From Craurococcus roseus (lineage in GTDB: Bacteria; Pseudomonadota; Alphaproteobacteria; Acetobacterales; Acetobacteraceae), in the NCBI RefSeq assembly GCF_039523795.1, contig NZ_BAAAFZ010000053.1, positions 1 through 64,000 of the forward strand: 64,000 bases of DNA, in the 5' to 3' direction. The notes below the pieces were generated by a model, which saw only the letters and a list, made by a program, of their open reading frames with translations, made no database searches and was not told the origin of the DNA. The position numbers and the translations under genes are program-made. This document shows positions 29,093-36,447 of the stretch, in pieces (position 1 is the stretch's first letter; each line of letters begins with the position of its first letter).

Positions 29093-30121
29093 ATGCCCAC
29101 GACCACCCCCGACCGCACGGCACGGCAGCGGCCTTCGCCGCGCCGTCCCCTCCTGGCCGCGACGGCCGCCGCCGGCCTCGCGCTCGCCGCGGTCGCCGCC
29201 CCGGCGCGGGCGGCCATCGAGGAGAACTATGCCTCCGGCGAACCGCCCATCACCACGACGTGGTTCGCCCCGGTGTCGGACGCGGCGCAGCACGCCGACC
29301 GCGAGTACGTGGCCGGCATGCGCCCGCACCACGCGGGCGCGCTGTCCATGAGCCGCGAGTACCTTTCCGACCCGGGCCGGAGCAGCCCGCTGCTCCAGGC
29401 GCTGTCCCGCGCCATCGTCGCCAACCAGACCTTCGAGATCGGCATGCTGGACGAGGTCGGGCGCAACCTCGACCGCCCGCCCGTGCGGCTGCCCTTCGGC
29501 GTGAAGCTGCAGCCGGTGGCGACCGAGGGGCTGACCGGGGCGCAACGCTTCTTCAAGGAGCCGATCCCCTCCGAGGCCACCTACCCCGTGGGGCCGGTGA
29601 GCGAGCGCGACGTGCTCTTCGCCAAGGCCATGATCATGCACCACGAGGGCGCCGTGGAGATGGCGCGCGAATACCACGCGAACGCCGACGCCCGCAACGG
29701 CTACCTCGGGCTGATGAACGTGGACATCGTCACCGACCAGACCCAGGAGATCGCGCTGATGCGCCGGGTGATCGCCGCCTACCCGGGCGACGCGGACGCG
29801 GTGCGGGTGGACCCGTCCATGGTCCACGGCATGGAGGGGATGAAGCACGGCGGCCACGGCACGTCCGCGGCGCCGGCAAGCACGGCCCGGCCGGCGCGGG
29901 CGGGCGAGGCCGGGCACCCGCCTCACGGTGACCACGCCGCCCACGGCGACCACGCCGGCCATGGGCAGCACGGGCACGCGCACCATGGGGCGCACGGCGG
30001 CGCGGCGCCCGCGGCCGAAGCCCGGCCCGCACCGGCGCGATCCCGTGCGGCGGTGCGCCCCCGGCCGGGGGCGCAGCTCGCGGCGGAAGCCGCCGGGCAC
30101 GGCCACGACCACCGCCATTGA
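29093..30121 (+). CDS. Exported double-DUF305 protein with His-rich tail
   Basis: 342 residues from ATG 29093. A signal peptide ends at ARAAIEE. Two DUF305 (ferritin-like four-helix) units follow: EYVAGMRPHHAGALSMSREY and LFAKAMIMHHEGAVEMAREY, each with the conserved M-x2-HH-x2-A signature. Such proteins occur in copper and silver resistance regions, and the HH pairs probably bind metal. The last ~80 residues are a linker very rich in His, Gly and Ala (GDHAAHGDHAGHGQHGH). It follows cueR by ~110 bases on the same strand and is convergent with the lipoprotein at 30212. Confidence 0.85.
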   Translation: MPTTTPDRTARQRPSPRRPLLAATAAAGLALAAVAAPARAAIEENYASGEPPITTTWFAPVSDAAQHADREYVAGMRPHHAGALSMSREYLSDPGRSSPLLQALSRAIVANQTFEIGMLDEVGRNLDRPPVRLPFGVKLQPVATEGLTGAQRFFKEPIPSEATYPVGPVSERDVLFAKAMIMHHEGAVEMAREYHANADARNGYLGLMNVDIVTDQTQEIALMRRVIAAYPGDADAVRVDPSMVHGMEGMKHGGHGTSAAPASTARPARAGEAGHPPHGDHAAHGDHAGHGQHGHAHHGAHGGAAPAAEARPAPARSRAAVRPRPGAQLAAEAAGHGHDHRH

Positions 30122-30133
30122 GCCTCCGCGAGG

Positions 30134-30159
30134 CGCCCCGGTCCGGATCGGCCGGGGCG
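30134..30159. terminator. Hairpin between convergent genes
   Basis: Perfect eight-base arms CGCCCCGG/CCGGGGCG with a ten-base loop begin 13 bases after the DUF305 stop. No T-tract follows. It is a candidate bidirectional terminator. Confidence 0.4.
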
Positions 30160-30211
30160 TCCTCCAAAACGACGCGGAGCGGCCGGCCGGCACGGACGTG
30201 CCCCGCGCCGC

Positions 30212-30583
30212 TCAGCGCTGCCGCGACGCCCCCATGGAGCGGTCCATCTGGTCGCAGTGGCCCATCATCTGCTGCATGTCGGGCGACAGGCGCCCGCCCT
30301 GCCGCACCGTCTGCCGCATCTGGGCGCAGTGGGCCATCATGGACTGGTGGTCCATGCCGGCCATGCTGTGCCCCTGCGTGCCGCCGCCGGCCATGGTGTG
30401 GCCCGCGTGCCCTTGCATGCCGCCGGACGCGGTCTGGCCCTGCATGCCTTGGGCGCCGGCCGCGCCGCCCTGCCCCGACATCGCCGCGGGCCTGCTCTGC
30501 TGCTGCTGCGGCGAGCAGGCCGCGAGCCCCGCCGCGAGCAGCACGGCCAAGCCCGTGGCGGGGCCGCTTTTCCGTCGGGGCAT
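30212..30583 (-). CDS. Small lipoprotein, copper-island paralogue B
   Basis: 123 residues from ATG 30583 (AAGGAAACG upstream). Lipobox LAAGLAAC is followed by SPQQQQ, a Met/Gln/Gly/His-rich middle (GMQGQTASGGMQGHAGHTM) and a helical end (MAHCAQMRQTVRQGG, HCDQMDRSM). It is the paralogue of the 25404 lipoprotein, with an added Met/His-rich insert. The upstream region also aligns with that of the paralogue, including the TGCGACAAAG box. It probably sits on the periplasmic face of a membrane and interacts with copper; the exact role is unknown. Confidence 0.75.
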   Translation of the reverse strand: MPRRKSGPATGLAVLLAAGLAACSPQQQQSRPAAMSGQGGAAGAQGMQGQTASGGMQGHAGHTMAGGGTQGHSMAGMDHQSMMAHCAQMRQTVRQGGRLSPDMQQMMGHCDQMDRSMGASRQR

Positions 30584-30715
30584 GGTCGTTTCCTTGCTGT
30601 CCAAAAGGAGGCCTCCATGGGGCGGGTCTCCCCCGGCCGAATCCGGGAGGCGCCGCCGCGCCATGGTCGTGCCAGGCAACGCCGGCGCACATGGGCCCGT
30701 GCCGGCGGGACGCCG

Positions 30716-30738
30716 CCAGCAACACTTTGTCGCACTCC
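30716..30738 (-). promoter_or_regulatory. TGCGACAAAG box upstream of lipoprotein B
   Basis: Minus strand TGCGACAAAGTGTTGCTGG, nearly identical to the box at 25848. It points at the 30583 start, 133 bases away. Confidence 0.5.
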
Positions 30739-30776
30739 GCCCGGGTCGCGGGCCCGCGCGGCGTGGCCGGCCGGCG

Positions 30777-31241
30777 TCAGGCCTCCTGGCCGCCCCGGAA
30801 GCGCATGAAGACCCGGTGGGCCGGGCCGTCCGCGAAGGCGACCACGTCGTAGTCGTCCTCAAGCCGCCCCGGCACCTCCATCCCGGGCGAGCCGAGCGGC
30901 ATGCCGGGCACCGCGAGGCCGCGGATGCCGGCCGGGCGTTCCGCCAACAGCCGCTCCACCGCGGAGGCCGGCACATGCCCTTCCAGCGCGTAGCCGCCGA
31001 CCGCCGCCGCGTGGCACGAGAGCAGGTCGGCCGGGATGCCGAGCATGCGCCGCGCCGGCGCCGGCGACGCCACCAGTTGCTCCTCCACCCGGAACCCGGC
31101 CGCCCGCATGTGCTCCACCCAGCCGCCGCAGCAGCCGCAGTTGGGGTCGCGCCAGACCTGCAGCCGCCGCGCGGCCGCCGCCGGTGCCGCGCCCGGCAGC
31201 GCCAACGCCACCGAGGCCGCCAAGAGCGAACGCCGCCTCAT
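30777..31241 (-). CDS. DUF411 metal-binding exported protein
   Basis: 154 residues. A Tat-like or Sec signal (MRRRSLLAAS) is followed by the DUF411 domain: VWRDPNCGCCGGWVEHM with the CGCC metal/thiol motif, a later SCHAA cysteine, VPASAVERLL and PGMPLGSPGME. DUF411 proteins are recurrent partners of copper-resistance genes and are thought to bind copper in the periplasm. The start overlaps the histidine kinase stop by four bases, so it is the third gene of the second two-component operon. Confidence 0.85.
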   Translation of the reverse strand: MRRRSLLAASVALALPGAAPAAAARRLQVWRDPNCGCCGGWVEHMRAAGFRVEEQLVASPAPARRMLGIPADLLSCHAAAVGGYALEGHVPASAVERLLAERPAGIRGLAVPGMPLGSPGMEVPGRLEDDYDVVAFADGPAHRVFMRFRGGQEA

Positions 31242-32578
31242 CCCTGTCCTCCTCCGCTCGCTGTTCCACCCGCACGCGGCAGCCGCACCGTGACGAGCAG
31301 GCCGCCGCCGGGCCGGTTGGCCAAGGCGATGGTGCCGCCGTGCCCTTCCACCGCCCGCCGGGCGATGGTCAAGCCCAGGCCGGTGCCGCCGGTGCCGCGG
31401 TTCCGCGACGCCTCGAGGCGCCGGAACGGCTCGAACACCGCCGCCATCGCCGCCTCCGGGATGCCGGGGCCGTCGTCCTCCACCGACACGACGGCCGCCG
31501 CCGGCGCATCCCGCAGCGTGACCCGCGCGGCGCCGCCGTACTTCACCGCGTTGTCGATCAGGTTGGCGAAGGCGCGCTTGGCCGCGACCGGCCGCAGCCG
31601 CAGCGAGACGTGGTCCGGCCCGGTGAACGCCACGTCGGCGCCGCGGTCCGCCGCGTCGTCGCAGAGCGTGCGCAGGATGGCGGCGAGGTCCGTGGGCCGG
31701 GGCTCCTCGCCGTCCGCGTCGCCCCGCAGGAAGGCGAGCGTGGCTTCCACCATGGCCTCCATCTCATCGAGGTCGGCGTCGATCGAACGCTGGGCCTCGG
31801 CGTCGTCCAGGAACCCTGCCCGGAGGCGCAGCCGCTGTATCGGGGTGCGCAGGTCGTGGCTGACGGCGGCGAGCGCCTGGGTGCGGTCGGACACCAGGCG
31901 GTGGATGCGCGCCTGCATGGCGTTGAAGGCGCGCGCGGCGTCGTGCACCTCGCGCGGCCCGTCCTCGGGCATGGGCACCGGCGCGGCGCCTTTGCCGAAA
32001 TCCTCCGCGGCCGTCGCCAAGCGCCGCAGCGGCTTGGTGATCCAGCGCACCACCAGCACGGAGGCGAGCACGATGCCCAGCGCCATGGCGCTGAGCGAGG
32101 CCAGGGAGGCGTGGGGAGACGCCTCCAGGCGGTTCGGCGCCGGCGCGGCGAAGGCGATCCAGCTCCCGTCGGCGAGGCGCATGCCGCCGCCGATGCGGCG
32201 CTCGGCGCCGACGTAGCCGACATGCAGTTCCGCCACGTCCGGCACCAGCTCGCGCAGCCGCGCCCGCAGCGGCTCCAAGCCCTGCTCGACCGGCGCCGCG
32301 GCCGAAGCCGCCCGGTGCCAAGCTATGTCGAGGTCCGGCGAGGACAGGGCGCCGGCGGCCGTGCCGCGCACCTCCTCCGGCAGGGAGCCGATGGTCCGGC
32401 GCGCGGTCGCCAGCCGCTCCGCCACCTGCTCTTCGCGCCCGTCTTCCGCCGCGCCGAGCACTCCCTGCTCGAGCAGCCACAAGCTGCCGAGGTGGATGGC
32501 GAGCAGCCCGGCGAGCATTGTGAGGGTGATCCGCCCCGCCAGGCTCGCGGGCCACAGCCACTCGAAGGCGCGTCTCAC
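31238..32578 (-). CDS. Two-component sensor histidine kinase (second copy)
   Basis: 446 residues from GTG 32578, which overlaps the regulator stop. A membrane helix, a ~120-residue periplasmic sensor, a second helix, HAMP, phospho-acceptor His241 in SHDLRTPIQRLRL, N box (NLIDNAVKYGG) and glycine boxes (DDGPGIPE, GTGLGLTIA) are all present. It is paralogous to the kinase at 560-2017, close in the catalytic half and divergent in the sensor half. It probably senses a periplasmic metal (copper is likely from the DUF411 partner) and phosphorylates the 32575 regulator. Confidence 0.9.
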   Translation of the reverse strand: MRRAFEWLWPASLAGRITLTMLAGLLAIHLGSLWLLEQGVLGAAEDGREEQVAERLATARRTIGSLPEEVRGTAAGALSSPDLDIAWHRAASAAAPVEQGLEPLRARLRELVPDVAELHVGYVGAERRIGGGMRLADGSWIAFAAPAPNRLEASPHASLASLSAMALGIVLASVLVVRWITKPLRRLATAAEDFGKGAAPVPMPEDGPREVHDAARAFNAMQARIHRLVSDRTQALAAVSHDLRTPIQRLRLRAGFLDDAEAQRSIDADLDEMEAMVEATLAFLRGDADGEEPRPTDLAAILRTLCDDAADRGADVAFTGPDHVSLRLRPVAAKRAFANLIDNAVKYGGAARVTLRDAPAAAVVSVEDDGPGIPEAAMAAVFEPFRRLEASRNRGTGGTGLGLTIARRAVEGHGGTIALANRPGGGLLVTVRLPRAGGTASGGGQG

Positions 32579-33378
32579 GCCACGCGGTCCACCGCGGGCA
32601 GGAAGATGTAGCCGGCGCCGCGCACGGTCTTGATCACCGCGGCCCCGCCCTCGCCGCCCTCGATCTTGCGGCGCAGCCGGCTGACCAGCACGTCCACGCT
32701 GCGGTCGAAGGCGTCGGCGAGGCGGCCGCGCGCCAGCTCCGAGATCCGGTCCCGCGCCAGCACGCGTTGCGGGTGGTCGAGGAAGGCGAGGAGCAAGTCG
32801 TACTCGGCACCGGACAGGTCCACAGCCAACCCCGCCGGCGAGACCAGTTCGCGCCGCGCCAGATCGACCGTCCAGCCCTCGAAGCGGAGCAGGCGCGGGG
32901 CGGCACCGCGTCCCGACCCCTCGCCGGCGCCTGGAACCGGGATGCGGGACCGGCGCAGCACGGCGCGGACGCGCGCCAGGAGTTCGAGCCGGCCGAAGGG
33001 TTTGGGCAAGTAGTCGTCCGCGCCCAGGTCGAGCCCGAGCACCCGCTCCGCCTCCGCCCCTTTGGCGGTCACCATCACCACCGGGGGCGTGCCCGGACGG
33101 GCGCGCAGGGCCTTGAGGAGTTCGAACCCCGACTGGCCGGGCAGCATCACGTCCAGCAACACCAGGTCGGCGCCGGTCTTGTCCAAGGCCTCCCACATCT
33201 CCCGCCCGTCGCGGGCGCCGGTGGCGCGGAAGCCGTTCTCGCGCAGCAGGCGCGCGATCAGGTGGCGCATCGGCGCGTCGTCCTCGACGACGAGCACGTG
33301 GTGTTCTTCCGGATCGAGGCCCCGCCGGGCTTCCGGCCCGGCGGGGGCCGCGTCCTCCGGGCCGCGCCCCGTGGTCAT
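32575..33378 (-). CDS. OmpR/PhoB-family response regulator (second copy)
   Basis: 267 residues. The receiver has VVEDDAPMR, phospho-acceptor Asp76 (LLDVMLPGQSG) and Lys in LPKPFG; the winged-helix effector ends VRGAGYIFLPAVDR. It is paralogous to the regulator at 2014-2826, including similar DNA-recognition stretches (LRRKIE), so the two may read related sites. It heads the operon regulator-kinase-DUF411 on the minus strand. Confidence 0.9.
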   Translation of the reverse strand: MTTGRGPEDAAPAGPEARRGLDPEEHHVLVVEDDAPMRHLIARLLRENGFRATGARDGREMWEALDKTGADLVLLDVMLPGQSGFELLKALRARPGTPPVVMVTAKGAEAERVLGLDLGADDYLPKPFGRLELLARVRAVLRRSRIPVPGAGEGSGRGAAPRLLRFEGWTVDLARRELVSPAGLAVDLSGAEYDLLLAFLDHPQRVLARDRISELARGRLADAFDRSVDVLVSRLRRKIEGGEGGAAVIKTVRGAGYIFLPAVDRVA

Positions 33379-33409
33379 CCGCAGCCGCGCCGGACCGCCA
33401 TCCCGGCCA

Positions 33410-33613
33410 TCAGGCGGGGAGCGCCTGCCCCTCGAACCCCGCTTCGCGCAGCGCGCCGGCGAAGCCCTCCGCCCCCGCCGTGCCTTCCACCGCCACCTCG
33501 CGGCGCTCGAGGTCCACCGCGATCCGGGCCGCGGGATCGACGCCGCGCAAGGCGGCCGTGACCGCCCGGGCGCAGCCGCCGCAGCTCATGTTGGCCACCT
33601 TGAAACGAAGCAT
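33410..33613 (-). CDS. copZ: CopZ-like copper chaperone
   Basis: 67 residues, a single heavy-metal-associated domain. The metal loop NMSCGGCARAV has Cys11 and Cys14. It is cytosolic and would pass Cu(I) to CopA or to the CueR pool. It is divergent from the Csp gene. Its promoter region holds a CueR-type site (33647-33677) with the same CATCTG -10 as cueR, plus a copy of the TGCGACAAAG box. Confidence 0.9.
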   Translation of the reverse strand: MLRFKVANMSCGGCARAVTAALRGVDPAARIAVDLERREVAVEGTAGAEGFAGALREAGFEGQALPA

Positions 33614-33646
33614 GCCGGCTCCTCCGGGCGTCTGGCGAAGGGCTGG

Positions 33647-33677
33647 CAGATGGGGCTCCCCACTGTGGCAAGGTCAA
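33647..33677 (-). promoter_or_regulatory. CueR-type promoter/operator for copZ
   Basis: Minus strand TTGACC (33672-33677), a 19-bp spacer, CATCTG (33647-33652). The dyad (CCTTGCCACAGTGGGGAG) is imperfect, but the layout matches the cueR promoter, including the identical -10. Confidence 0.72.
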
Positions 33678-33704
33678 GCGCCGCAACGGTCCGGCCGCGG
33701 CATC

Positions 33705-33724
33705 GACATGCTTTGTCGCAATCC
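33705..33724 (-). promoter_or_regulatory. TGCGACAAAG box upstream of copZ
   Basis: Minus strand GGATTGCGACAAAGCATGTC. It shares the ten-base core with 25848 and 30716 and lies ~90 bases before copZ, upstream of its CueR site. Confidence 0.45.
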
Positions 33725-33896
33725 AGGGCGCGAACCGCGGGCTCGGGCCATGGTTCAGTCGCGGTCGGGAGGGGAGCGCCGCGGCGGGGCGCGGCCCCAC
33801 CGATCCCTGGCGGCGGCTTCGGCGAAGCCGGAGGCGGAAGCCAAAGCCCCGCCGCCGGACCGGCGGCGGGACGCCACAGCGAGAGGAGATTCGAGG

Positions 33897-34229
33897 ATGC
33901 ACCAGATGTCCGCGGAGATGCAGGCCTGCATCGAGGAATGCCTGCGCTGCCACAGCACCTGCCTGGGCATGGCCATGAATCACTGCCTGGAGGTCGGCGG
34001 CAAACACGTCGAGCCCGCTCACTTCCGGATCATGATGGCCTGCGCCGAGATCTGCCAGACCTCGGCCAACTTCATGCTGATCGGGACGCCGCACCACAAG
34101 CACCTCTGCCGCGAGTGCGCGGAGATCTGCGAAGAGTGCGCGAAGAGCTGCGAACAGGTGGGCGGCATGGAGGACTGCGTCCAGCAGTGCCGCCGCTGCG
34201 CCGAGAGCTGCCGCAAGATGGCGGCTTGA
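33897..34229 (+). CDS. Cys-rich four-helix copper-storage protein (Csp family)
   Basis: 110 residues from ATG 33897 (GAGAGGAG upstream). I count 16 cysteines, mostly in C-x2/3-C spacing along helices (ACIEECLRCHSTC, LCRECAEICEECAKSC, CVQQCRRCAESC), the hallmark of Csp proteins whose four-helix bundle is filled with Cu(I). There is no signal peptide, so it resembles the cytosolic Csp3 type. It would buffer copper in the cytoplasm alongside CopZ. It is divergent from copZ, and the promoter region is shared. Confidence 0.88.
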   Translation: MHQMSAEMQACIEECLRCHSTCLGMAMNHCLEVGGKHVEPAHFRIMMACAEICQTSANFMLIGTPHHKHLCRECAEICEECAKSCEQVGGMEDCVQQCRRCAESCRKMAA

Positions 34230-34360
34230 GGCCGGGACCGGGCGCGCCAACGTCCATGGCGCGAGGGGACGCGGCGCTGCGAAGGCCTTCCGCCGGTGCG
34301 GAGGACCGCCGGTGGACGCGGGGTCCGTCGCCCCCTGCGCGCATGGCCTGCACAGGCGAC

Positions 34361-34391
34361 GGAACCTTCCCGCGTGGGAAGGGCGTATTGG
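34361..34391 (+). promoter_or_regulatory. CueR-type promoter/operator for the Met-rich protein
   Basis: GGAACC (34361-34366), a 19-bp spacer, TATTGG (34386-34391), with dyad CCTTCCCGCGTGGGAAGG. It is the same sequence pattern as at 11569 and lies 29 bases before the 34421 start codon. Confidence 0.72.
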
Positions 34392-34420
34392 CCAAAGTTC
34401 GCTTTTTGGGAGGATGTGCG

Positions 34421-34702
34421 ATGCGGAACTTCACCATGCCTGTCGCCGCGCTCGCCGGGGCCCTGGTCGCCACGGGCGCTTTCGCCCAGGGCGCCCAGCC
34501 GCAAGGCAACCAACCGCAGCAGGGCGGCGGCATGATGCACATGATGCCCATGCAGCAGGGGCAGCAGCAGGGCGGCATGATGATGGGCTGCCCGATGATG
34601 CAGCGCATGGCGTCGATGGACACCCGCTTGCGGCAACTAGAAGAGCGGGCGGGAATTCCGACGCCGCCGGCCCAGCCCGGGGCGTCCGGCACCACCCGCT
34701 AA
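34421..34702 (+). CDS. Small exported Met-rich copper-associated protein
   Basis: 93 residues. A signal peptide ends at AFAQGAQ. The mature part is Gln/Gly/Met-rich (GGGMMHMMPMQQGQQQGG, MMMGCPMMQRM), followed by a short helix (MDTRLRQLEERAG) and a Pro tail. The Met clusters and single Cys suggest Cu(I) binding in the periplasm. It has its own CueR-type promoter 30 bases upstream and a strong terminator 12 bases downstream, so it is a monocistronic copper-induced gene. Confidence 0.75.
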   Translation: MRNFTMPVAALAGALVATGAFAQGAQPQGNQPQQGGGMMHMMPMQQGQQQGGMMMGCPMMQRMASMDTRLRQLEERAGIPTPPAQPGASGTTR

Positions 34703-34714
34703 CAGGCTTCGTGC

Positions 34715-34749
34715 TCCCGGCGGGGCCGCGTCCGGCAGCCCCGCCGGGA
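34715..34749. terminator. Bidirectional terminator
   Basis: Perfect 12-base arms TCCCGGCGGGGC/GCCCCGCCGGGA with an 11-base loop lie between the convergent Met-rich and RTX genes. TGCTTTG follows on the plus side. Confidence 0.65.
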
Positions 34750-34756
34750 TGCTTTG

Positions 34757-36199
34757 TCAGGCGAAGATGTACCAGGACCCGTAGTCGCTGACGCCCTCGA
34801 CGAACTGCGGGGTGTCGAACATGAAGTCGGTCTGCCGCAGGTCGTCCTTGGCGACGCCGAGCAGCAGGATCGAGCCGTCGTCCTCGCCGTCGTGGTCCAC
34901 GTCCCAAGCGACCCGCGCGCCCTCGTCGGTGTCCCGGACGGTCACGTCGCCCGCCTCGATGTCCATGAACGCGATGTGGTCGAACAGGCCTTGGGCCAAG
35001 CCCGTGGCGGTGAAGTCGAGCGCCACGTCGTGGCCGCTGTCCGAGGCGACCATGAAGGCGTCGGAGCCCGCGCCGCCTTCGAGGGTGTCGTTCCCGCGGC
35101 CGCCCTCCAGCATGCCGTGGCCCTCGCCTTCGGAAAGGCGGTCGTCGCCGTCGCCGCCCATCAGCTCGTCGTTCTCTCCACCGCCGACGAGCGTGTCGTT
35201 GCCGCGGCCACCCTCCAGCCGGTCCGGGCCGTCGCCGCCGTCCAGCCCGTCGTCGCCGTCGCCCGCTTCCAGGATGTCGTGGCCGTCCTCGCCGACGAGC
35301 GTGTCGTCCCCGCCGCGGCCGAAGAGGGTGTCCCAGGTTTCGGCGCCGCGCAGCCGCTCGCCCGCGTCGGTGCCGATGGCGACCGTGAACTGGTCGAAGG
35401 AAAAGGCGCGGGCGCCCTCGCCGGACGCGGGGACGAGGCCCTGGTCGGCCGGGGGAACCACGCCCTCGATCTCCGGCCCTAGCACGCTCGGGCTTGGGCG
35501 CTCCGGCGCGGGCCCTCCGGGCGCGCGCGCGCCGGGCGGAAGGTCGGGCTCGTTGAAGAACATGAAGTCGTCTTGCGACAGGTCGGCCTTCCGCACGCCT
35601 TCCAGCAGCACCGAACCGTCGTCCCACGCGACCTCCACCCCGCCGTCGGTGTCCTCCACCGAGAGTTCTTCCCAGCGAAGGTGGAACAGCGCGACGTGGT
35701 CGCCCACGCCGGGTCCCGCGGTGAAGTCGCGGATCACGTCGTGGCCGGTGTCGGGGCCGACGATGAAGGCGTCCGGCCCGGCGCCGCCCACCAGGGTGTC
35801 GTCTCCCGGTCCGCCGTCCATGCTGCTGTGGCCGGGCCCCTCGTCCAGGTGGTCGCGGCCCGGCCCGCCCATCAGCGCGTCGGACATGGCCCCGCCGTAG
35901 AGCGTGTCGTTGCCTTCGCCGCCGTCGAGGTCGTCCATGCCTTCGCCGCCCGAGAGCAGGTCGCGGCCCACGCCGCCGCTGAGGACGTCGTCCTCGGCCC
36001 CGCCGCCCAGCCGGTCGCCGCCGCCCAGGCCCCAGGAGTGGTCTGAGGCGTCGCCGCCGCCGAAGGCTTCGGCGTCCGGTCCGCCCACCGCCAGCCGCTG
36101 GTCGTGCCCGTCGGTGAACGCCACGGACAGGACCTCGCGCGCCGCCGGCTCCATCGTCGGGTCCCCTCGGTCGTCCGTGTCGTCCCGATCAGTCGTCAT
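34757..36199 (-). CDS. RTX (hemolysin-type calcium-binding repeat) protein
   Basis: 480 residues, strongly acidic. Two blocks of nonapeptide GGxGxDxLx repeats (e.g. GGRGNDTLVGGGENDELMGG; block 1 about residues 60-130, block 2 about 295-390) each end in a similar capping domain (DAFIVGPDTGHDVIRDFTAG and DAFMVASDSGHDVALDFTAT, both followed by a FMF segment). These form calcium-binding parallel beta-rolls, and the protein would be secreted by a type I exporter through its C-terminus. No enzymatic domain or exporter gene is present here. A large hairpin lies in the 5' leader. Its place among copper genes is unexplained. Confidence 0.8.
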   Translation of the reverse strand: MTTDRDDTDDRGDPTMEPAAREVLSVAFTDGHDQRLAVGGPDAEAFGGGDASDHSWGLGGGDRLGGGAEDDVLSGGVGRDLLSGGEGMDDLDGGEGNDTLYGGAMSDALMGGPGRDHLDEGPGHSSMDGGPGDDTLVGGAGPDAFIVGPDTGHDVIRDFTAGPGVGDHVALFHLRWEELSVEDTDGGVEVAWDDGSVLLEGVRKADLSQDDFMFFNEPDLPPGARAPGGPAPERPSPSVLGPEIEGVVPPADQGLVPASGEGARAFSFDQFTVAIGTDAGERLRGAETWDTLFGRGGDDTLVGEDGHDILEAGDGDDGLDGGDGPDRLEGGRGNDTLVGGGENDELMGGDGDDRLSEGEGHGMLEGGRGNDTLEGGAGSDAFMVASDSGHDVALDFTATGLAQGLFDHIAFMDIEAGDVTVRDTDEGARVAWDVDHDGEDDGSILLLGVAKDDLRQTDFMFDTPQFVEGVSDYGSWYIFA

Positions 36200-36233
36200 G
36201 TCGTGTGCCACGCCGCTCTCCGCCTCGGTTGGG

Positions 36234-36274
36234 GCGCGCGGTCCGACCGGCCCGTGGCGGGTCGGACCGCGCGC
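36234..36274. repeat. Large perfect hairpin in the RTX 5' leader
   Basis: Fifteen-base perfect arms (GCGCGCGGTCCGACC and its complement) with an 11-base loop, starting 35 bases upstream of the RTX start. It could be an mRNA leader structure, or a terminator for transcription coming from the right. Confidence 0.55.
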
Positions 36275-36356
36275 GACGGGCCGTGAACCCGGGCGCACCG
36301 GCGCGGTTCGGGCGGGCTTCCGTGACGTAGTGTGTCTCGCGGCTCCCGCGCGTTGA

Positions 36357-36372
36357 AGGCGCCGCGGCGCCT
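36357..36372. promoter_or_regulatory. 16-bp perfect palindrome AGGCGCCGCGGCGCCT
   Basis: It lies between the divergent RTX and multicopper oxidase genes, preceded by TTGA. It is a candidate operator for the copA/copB operon; no regulator is assigned. Confidence 0.35.
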
Positions 36373-36447
36373 GTGCACCTTCTCGCCCACGAGGGCACGG
36401 CCACCCCACACCCGGGGCGGCCGGCAGCCCGTGCGAGAGGTGGCGGG

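Noticed and set aside
34739..34757. ATGCTTTGTC next to the RTX stop as a further TGCGACAAAG box
   Set aside because: It overlaps the terminator and stop codon and lacks the GCGAC half. It is likely chance.
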